Assembly: GCF_963931595.1 (NCBI RefSeq)
Contig: NZ_OZ007030.1
Location: forward strand, 736,481 to 800,480
Direction: 5' to 3'
Origin: an uncultured Subdoligranulum sp.
Lineage (GTDB): Bacteria > Bacillota > Clostridia > Oscillospirales > Ruminococcaceae
DNA: 64,000 nt
Shown here piece by piece: positions 58,573-64,000 of the stretch; positions within the stretch are counted from its first letter, which is position 1; the number at the start of each line of letters is the position of its first letter. The position numbers and the translations under genes were made by a program. The notes under the pieces are model-generated. The model worked only from the letters and a program-made list of their open reading frames with translations. It was not told the DNA's origin and did not search any database.

Positions 58573-59874
58573 ATGCAGACAATTACCATTACCGGCGGGC
58601 ACACCTTGCACGGAACCATCCGACCGGCTGCCGCCAAAAACAGCGTACTGCCGCTGCTGGCGGCCACGCTGCTGTGCGGCGGGCCCTGCTGCCTGCGCGG
58701 GGCGCCGGAACTGTCCGATGTGGATACCAGCCTGGCCCTGCTGCAGGCGGTGGGAGCCAAAGCGGTGCGCCACGGGCCGGACCTGTGCACGCTGCCGGTG
58801 GCGGCACAGGGCCTATGCGGAGAGATTCCGCCGCCGCTGGCAGGCGCCATGCGCAGCTCGGTGTTCTATCTGGCACCGCTGCTCTGCCGCACCGGGATGG
58901 TGCGGCTGCCGCTGCCCGGGGGCTGCCGCCTGGGACCGCGGCCGGTGGATATCCATCTGTCCGGCCTGGCGGCCATGGGGGCCAAGGTGGAGCTGGAAGG
59001 GGAGGCCGTCACACTGCGCCGGTTCGGGCCGCTGCAGGGGGTGGACTTCACCCTGCGGCTGCCCAGCGTGGGGGCTACCATTACGTTGGTGATGGCGGCC
59101 TGCTGCGCTATGGGCACCACCGTGCTCCGCGGCGCGGCCTGCGAGCCGGAGGTCTGCGACCTGGTTGAATTCCTGCGCAGCTGCGGGGCACAGATCACCG
59201 GGGAGGGGACCCCTGTGCTGGTGATCCGGGGGCGGCAGGCGCTGGATGGTATCACTTATACCCCCATGCCGGACCGCATCGCAGCCGCCACCTATGCAGC
59301 CGCTGTGGCGGTCACCGGCGGAAAGATCACGGTGGCGGGGTGTGCGCCCCGGTATTACGAGGCGTTTCTGCGGTTTCTGGAGGACTGCGGCGTGGAAGTC
59401 CGGCGGGGAGAAAACGGCGCCGAACTGGCGCGGGACCCCGGCCGGCAGCTGCGTGGCGGGCAGCACCTGTACGCCAACGGATGGCCTGCCTTCGCCACCG
59501 ACAACGCCCCTCTGGCGGCTGCGGTACTGCTGACGGCGGACCGGCCCAGCGAGATCTACGATCATCTGTTCGCCAACCGATTCGCCTGCGCGGCGGGGTT
59601 TGCGGCGCTGGGGGCGGATTGCCGGGCCGAGGGGCGAAGGCTGTGGATCGCAGGCAACGCAGTCTTGCAGGGGGCCCCGGTGCAGGCGCCGGATCTGCGG
59701 GGCGGGGCGGCGCTGCTGGTGGCGGCGCTGGCGGCCCGGGGGACCACACAGCTGCGCGACCCGGGACACATCCGCCGCGGCTATGCCGATCTGCCGGCAG
59801 AACTGGAAAAACTGGGCGCCCGGTGCAGTGCCCGGCGGCAAGCGACGCCGGAACGCACACCGGCAACCGGCTGA
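58573..59874 (+). CDS. murA: UDP-N-acetylglucosamine 1-carboxyvinyltransferase
   Basis: A 433-residue MurA, the first committed step of peptidoglycan precursor synthesis. Key residues are present: Lys22-Asn23, the PEP-binding Cys118 in LPGGCRLGPRPVDIHL, the catalytic Asp in FATDN and the loop Arg in DLRGGAALL. Bacillota often have two MurA copies. This one sits between dpaAB and ftsZ rather than in an mra operon, so it could be the sporulation or minor copy. ATG 58573 follows GGGGGG at 6 bp; a longer frame to the left overlaps the terminator and is not used. Confidence 0.93.
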   Translation: MQTITITGGHTLHGTIRPAAAKNSVLPLLAATLLCGGPCCLRGAPELSDVDTSLALLQAVGAKAVRHGPDLCTLPVAAQGLCGEIPPPLAGAMRSSVFYLAPLLCRTGMVRLPLPGGCRLGPRPVDIHLSGLAAMGAKVELEGEAVTLRRFGPLQGVDFTLRLPSVGATITLVMAACCAMGTTVLRGAACEPEVCDLVEFLRSCGAQITGEGTPVLVIRGRQALDGITYTPMPDRIAAATYAAAVAVTGGKITVAGCAPRYYEAFLRFLEDCGVEVRRGENGAELARDPGRQLRGGQHLYANGWPAFATDNAPLAAAVLLTADRPSEIYDHLFANRFACAAGFAALGADCRAEGRRLWIAGNAVLQGAPVQAPDLRGGAALLVAALAARGTTQLRDPGHIRRGYADLPAELEKLGARCSARRQATPERTPATG

Positions 59875-59973
59875 AATTCTCCCTTTGTGCCAAAATAATT
59901 TGCCGGACCGCCCCCTACGGTTGGCAGATTGTATGCGAGAAGATGCATTTTTTACGAATTTTCCCCACAGGTA

Positions 59974-60002
59974 TTGAAATCGGGGCGAAAATTTGTTATT
60001 CT
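59974..60002 (+). promoter_or_regulatory. Promoter of ftsZ
   Basis: TTGAAA, 17 bp, TGTTATTCT (extended -10). Confidence 0.65.
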
Positions 60003-60029
60003 AATAATCGGTTATATGCAAAAAATTCA

Positions 60030-60071
60030 CGGACCAGTGTGCCCATTTTGGTGGGGTGACCGGATGGTCCG
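60030..60071 (+). promoter_or_regulatory. Hairpin leader of ftsZ
   Basis: CGGACCA / TGGTCCG (7 bp, perfect) encloses a smaller CCCA/TGGG hairpin in the 5' leader. It ends 33 bp before the ftsZ ATG. No T tract, so not a plain terminator. Confidence 0.4.
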
Positions 60072-60103
60072 CTGACACTTTTACATTTTAGGGGGATACA
60101 CTC

Positions 60104-61321
<1,218 letters not shown>

Positions 61322-61358
61322 TTTCTGCACATTTTGCTGCGAGAGGATGTAAAACGTC

Positions 61359-62360
61359 ATGCCTTCTGATACCAAGAACATTCAGGAACAGGGTTTCCGT
61401 TCCAGTCTGTTCGGATTTGATAAAAATGATGTGCTGGCGTATATGAACGCTCTGGCGGATGAAGCCCAGCAGCATGAGATGGAATATGAGCAAAAGCTGC
61501 GCCGGGTCCAGTCGGAACTGGATACATTGCGCGGCGAGCGGCAGGATGCCGAGACCCGCATCAAGGCGCTGCAGGCCGAAGCGGCAGCCGCCAACCAGCG
61601 TGCCGAAGCGGCGGAAAGCAAGCGCCGCGAAGGGGAAGAACAGCTGGAAGACCTGCAGAAACAGCTGGATACATACCAGTCCAGCCAGAAGGAAAGCCAG
61701 AAAAACGCCAATGTGTGGCAGCTCAAGTGCCACGATCTGCAGCAGCAGGTGGAAGACCTGCAAAAGCAGCTGGCAGCTTCCCGTCAGGCCGGCGGAGCGC
61801 CGACCCCCGACGCGGTGCGGGAAGCCCGCCTGGAGGCGCGCAAGATCCTGTCGGATGCCAAGCTCTATGCCGAGAGCGCCGAGAAAGAGCTCAAGCAGCA
61901 GGCCGATACCCAGAAGACCCGCATGGCCGAGAATGCCCGCGGTATTGCCGCCGGTGTCATGCTGGTGCGCGACCGTCTGGCCCGGGTGGACCAGCGCCTG
62001 AGTGCAGCTACCCTCGATCTGGATGGGCTGACCCAGGCCATCTATAAGGCGCTGGACGATACCGAGGCGGAACTCAAGGAACTGGGCACCGAAATGCGGG
62101 ATTTTGCCCAGGGGTCGCCGGAATGGACGGACCCCAAGCCTGCCGTGCCGCCCGTGTCAGAGCAACCCGCACCGGCCAAACAACAGCCGGCACCCCAGTT
62201 CCGCGTCAAGGCGACGGCCCAGCCGCTGCGTCCTCGCCGCAGCACAACGCCAGCGCCGCCCAAATCTGTGGGTAGTCATCGGCTGCGCAACGCGCGGAAC
62301 CCGGTTTCCCAGCTGTTGCAGAATGAGATCGACAAGATGGACGATCAGAGCAAAAAATAA
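61359..62360 (+). CDS. DivIVA-like coiled-coil division/polarity protein
   Basis: A 333-residue protein with the DivIVA N-terminal lipid-binding motif region FRSSLFGFDKNDVLAYMNAL, long coiled coils (about 38-150 and 165-225), and a proline-rich C-terminal tail. It probably marks curved membranes at poles and septa. Encoded straight after ftsZ. It differs from the canonical DivIVA by its extended tail. Confidence 0.88.
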   Translation: MPSDTKNIQEQGFRSSLFGFDKNDVLAYMNALADEAQQHEMEYEQKLRRVQSELDTLRGERQDAETRIKALQAEAAAANQRAEAAESKRREGEEQLEDLQKQLDTYQSSQKESQKNANVWQLKCHDLQQQVEDLQKQLAASRQAGGAPTPDAVREARLEARKILSDAKLYAESAEKELKQQADTQKTRMAENARGIAAGVMLVRDRLARVDQRLSAATLDLDGLTQAIYKALDDTEAELKELGTEMRDFAQGSPEWTDPKPAVPPVSEQPAPAKQQPAPQFRVKATAQPLRPRRSTTPAPPKSVGSHRLRNARNPVSQLLQNEIDKMDDQSKK

Positions 62361-62367
62361 CAGAAAG

Positions 62368-62407
62368 AAACAGCCGCTCCGGCTTCTGGCCGGGGCGGCT
62401 GTTTTTT
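62368..62407 (+). terminator. Terminator after the DivIVA-like gene
   Basis: CAGCCGCtCCGGC / GCCGGgGCGGCTG stem followed by T6. Confidence 0.92.
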
Positions 62408-62488
62408 GCTGGTATGCAGAGATTTGTAAGATTTTGCAGGAACAGATTGTTTATCAGGGTGAACGGAACAAGAAAAGGAGGAGAGGCA

Positions 62489-63043
62489 ATGGCAACGATC
62501 ACCCAACCCGGTCTGGCGCAGGCGATCCTGGAGGACCCGGAGACGGGCCTGCGCTGGGCCATGCGGGACTATGCTGCACTGGTGCGGGGCATTCTGCGGC
62601 GCATCCTGCCCGGACGGGAAAACGACGTGGAGGAGTGCATGGCCGATGTCTTTGTGGCTCTGTGGCGCAGCGCCGGGAAAATCCAGAGGCAACAAATTCC
62701 GGTGCGTGCATGGCTGATTGTGACGGCCCGCAACATGGGTATCAACCGGTACCGGCAGCTGAGCCGCCGCGTGGAAATCCCGCTGACGGAGGAGATGATC
62801 CGCACCCTGGCGGATCTGCCCACCGATACGACGGGGGAGGCTGCCCAGGAGGTGGGAAGGTTGGTGGCGGCGATGGAACCGCCGGACCGGGATATTTTCC
62901 TGCGCCGGTATTATCTGCTGCAATCCAGCAAGGAGATTGCGGCGGCGCTGGGCATGAGCGTATCCAATGTCAATACACGGTTGTCACGGGGGCGGGAAAA
63001 GCTGCGCCGGCAACTGCGCGAAGGAGGGATTCACCATGGGTAA
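62489..63043 (+). CDS. ECF-type sigma factor
   Basis: A 184-residue sigma-70 family protein with region 2 (YAALVRGILRRILPGRENDVEECMADVFVALWR in parts) and region 4 (LVAAMEPPDRDIFLRRYYLLQSSKEIAAALGMSVSNVNTRLSRGREKLRR in parts). ATG 62489 follows AAAAGGAGGAG. Its stop overlaps the next gene by 8 bp, the usual sigma/anti-sigma arrangement. Confidence 0.9.
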   Translation: MATITQPGLAQAILEDPETGLRWAMRDYAALVRGILRRILPGRENDVEECMADVFVALWRSAGKIQRQQIPVRAWLIVTARNMGINRYRQLSRRVEIPLTEEMIRTLADLPTDTTGEAAQEVGRLVAAMEPPDRDIFLRRYYLLQSSKEIAAALGMSVSNVNTRLSRGREKLRRQLREGGIHHG

Positions 63044-64000
63044 AGAACAAGATCTGATGCATCTGCTGGACAGTCTGGCTACCGAGGATACACCGCTGAC
63101 CGATACGGAGATGGACCGCCTGACCCGTCAGGTTCTGGGCCGAACACAGACAAAAACAAAACCAGCAAGCCACGCCCGGCGCAAAGGAAAGTGGCCAGTG
63201 TGGAGCAAGGCCTTTGCAGGGGCAGCGGCCTGCGTGGTGCTGCTGGCGGGGGTCAACGGGATCAACCCTGCGTGGGCGGAAGACCTGCCGGTGCTGGGCA
63301 ATGTGTTTGCCTATATCAACGGCTTGCCCAAGGGGTACCTGCAGAGTGAACAGCTTGGGGAGTATGCCCAACCGGCACAGATTCAGGCGGATTCCGATGC
63401 CGATGCCCCGGATGAATCTTCCACTCCGGAGCCGGCGAGGCAACCCATCCAGTTGACGCTGAGCCAGATCTATTGCGATGGGCTGTATCTGCGCCTGGGG
63501 CTGACACTGACGGCCGAGGATGATAGCCTGGCGGATTTTGAGGTGGTGACCATTGATCCGCCGCTGCTCTGGGAGGACACCACCCAGGCGGAGGCCAACA
63601 CCCTGTATGGCGGGGTGACACTGAACGGGGAAGCGGTCGGCGGCGATCTGCTGCCTTGTTTCCGCAAGCAGGATGCCCATACCTTCGTGTGCGAGATGGA
63701 TTACAATCTGCAGGATTACACGGGGAGCCTCAAAAATATGCAGGCCTCGCTGACGCTGTCCAACCTGGTAGGGGTAAAAGGGACCACGGGTGCCGTGGAC
63801 GACGAAGAAAAGACGCCGCTGGCGGGAAGCTACACGCTGTCCTTTACGGTTTCGGCTGACGGCACACTCACCCGGGAAGGACAGATCGAAGGCGGCGAGC
63901 AGAATCATGTCAGCCTGATCGGTGTACAAGCTACGCCGGGTGAAACGCGGATCCAATACTCCGTGAATGGACCGCTGCCCGATAACGCCACGCCGGCGAT
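63036..64000 (+). CDS. DUF4179-type membrane anti-sigma-like protein (cut by window end)
   Basis: At least 321 residues are visible and no stop occurs before the window ends. A cytoplasmic N-terminal segment (1-55, EQDLMHLLDSLATEDTPLTDTEMDRLTRQ in parts) precedes one helix (about 57-75) and an extracellular beta-rich region with a DUF4179-like start (NPAWAEDLPVLGNVFAYING). Overlap with the sigma gene suggests it holds the sigma factor at the membrane until a surface signal arrives. RBS AAGGAGGG. Confidence 0.82.
   Translation, partial: MGKEQDLMHLLDSLATEDTPLTDTEMDRLTRQVLGRTQTKTKPASHARRKGKWPVWSKAFAGAAACVVLLAGVNGINPAWAEDLPVLGNVFAYINGLPKGYLQSEQLGEYAQPAQIQADSDADAPDESSTPEPARQPIQLTLSQIYCDGLYLRLGLTLTAEDDSLADFEVVTIDPPLLWEDTTQAEANTLYGGVTLNGEAVGGDLLPCFRKQDAHTFVCEMDYNLQDYTGSLKNMQASLTLSNLVGVKGTTGAVDDEEKTPLAGSYTLSFTVSADGTLTREGQIEGGEQNHVSLIGVQATPGETRIQYSVNGPLPDNATPA

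Overview
The window is one 64 kb stretch of dense, GC-rich chromosome from a low-copy Bacillota genome. Intergenic gaps are short, ribosome sites are strong AGGAGG type, housekeeping promoters sit at a 17-bp spacing, and intrinsic terminators are common. A phenylalanine T-box, HPr with Ser46, a class B sortase, DivIVA, YlxM next to ffh, a YesMN-type two-component pair and spoVA/dpaAB/spoIIP/spoIIID genes point to Clostridia, most likely the high-GC Oscillospiraceae/Ruminococcaceae (Faecalibacterium, Gemmiger and Subdoligranulum neighbourhood). The genus is inference from gene style only. I see no CRISPR array, prophage, insertion sequence, rRNA or tRNA.

Layout. 0-4 kb: end of glgA, a C39-like lipoprotein, udk with dCMP deaminase, spoIIID and a divergent cysteine-synthase-like enzyme. 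4.3-8.7 kb: a translation and secretion block, ylxM-ffh-rpsP-khpA-rimM-trmD, in which TrmD carries a fused acetyltransferase domain. 8.7-13.6 kb: HPr, uvrC and a large membrane protein. 13.6-17.7 kb: response regulator, histidine kinase and sugar-binding lipoprotein without a transporter. 17.7-20.9 kb: flavin reductase, GtrB-like glycosyltransferase and GT-C-like membrane protein. 21-24.2 kb: a Crp/Fnr regulator divergent from a NitT/TauT-type ABC transporter, with a palindromic operator between them. 24.2-31 kb: hemW, a BI-1 protein, T-box-pheS-pheT and sortase B. 31-36 kb: a candidate small RNA, glmS under an operator-like palindrome, and a polymer-initiation pair (sugar-nucleotide dehydratase plus phosphoglycosyl transferase). 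36-44.4 kb: a PucR/CdaR regulator, YebC, a PASTA pseudokinase, a divergent Enzyme I-like protein with a patatin, a nucleotidyltransferase and MerR. 44.4-49 kb: rsmE-prmA, GNAT, spoVAC-AD-AE and rpsT. 49-52.8 kb: spoIIP, asnS and mutY. 52.8-58.5 kb: a small acidic membrane protein, two tandem degenerate LytM-domain membrane proteins and dpaA-dpaB. 58.5-64 kb: a MurA enzyme, ftsZ, a DivIVA-like protein and an ECF sigma factor with a DUF4179 anti-sigma-like protein cut by the window end.

Two themes recur. First, endospore genes are scattered through the window (spoIIID, spoVAC-AD-AE, spoIIP, dpaA-dpaB), and several are preceded by sequences resembling sigma-E, sigma-G or sigma-K promoters, so the lineage probably keeps a working sporulation programme. 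Second, several envelope or signalling proteins keep a known fold but have lost canonical catalytic residues (PASTA pseudokinase, two LytM proteins, the Enzyme I-like protein). The most unusual items are the TrmD-GNAT fusion, the PASTA pseudokinase, the tandem degenerate LytM pair with related structured leaders, the unidentified small RNA upstream of glmS, and a perfect 15-bp hairpin inside the start of mutY.
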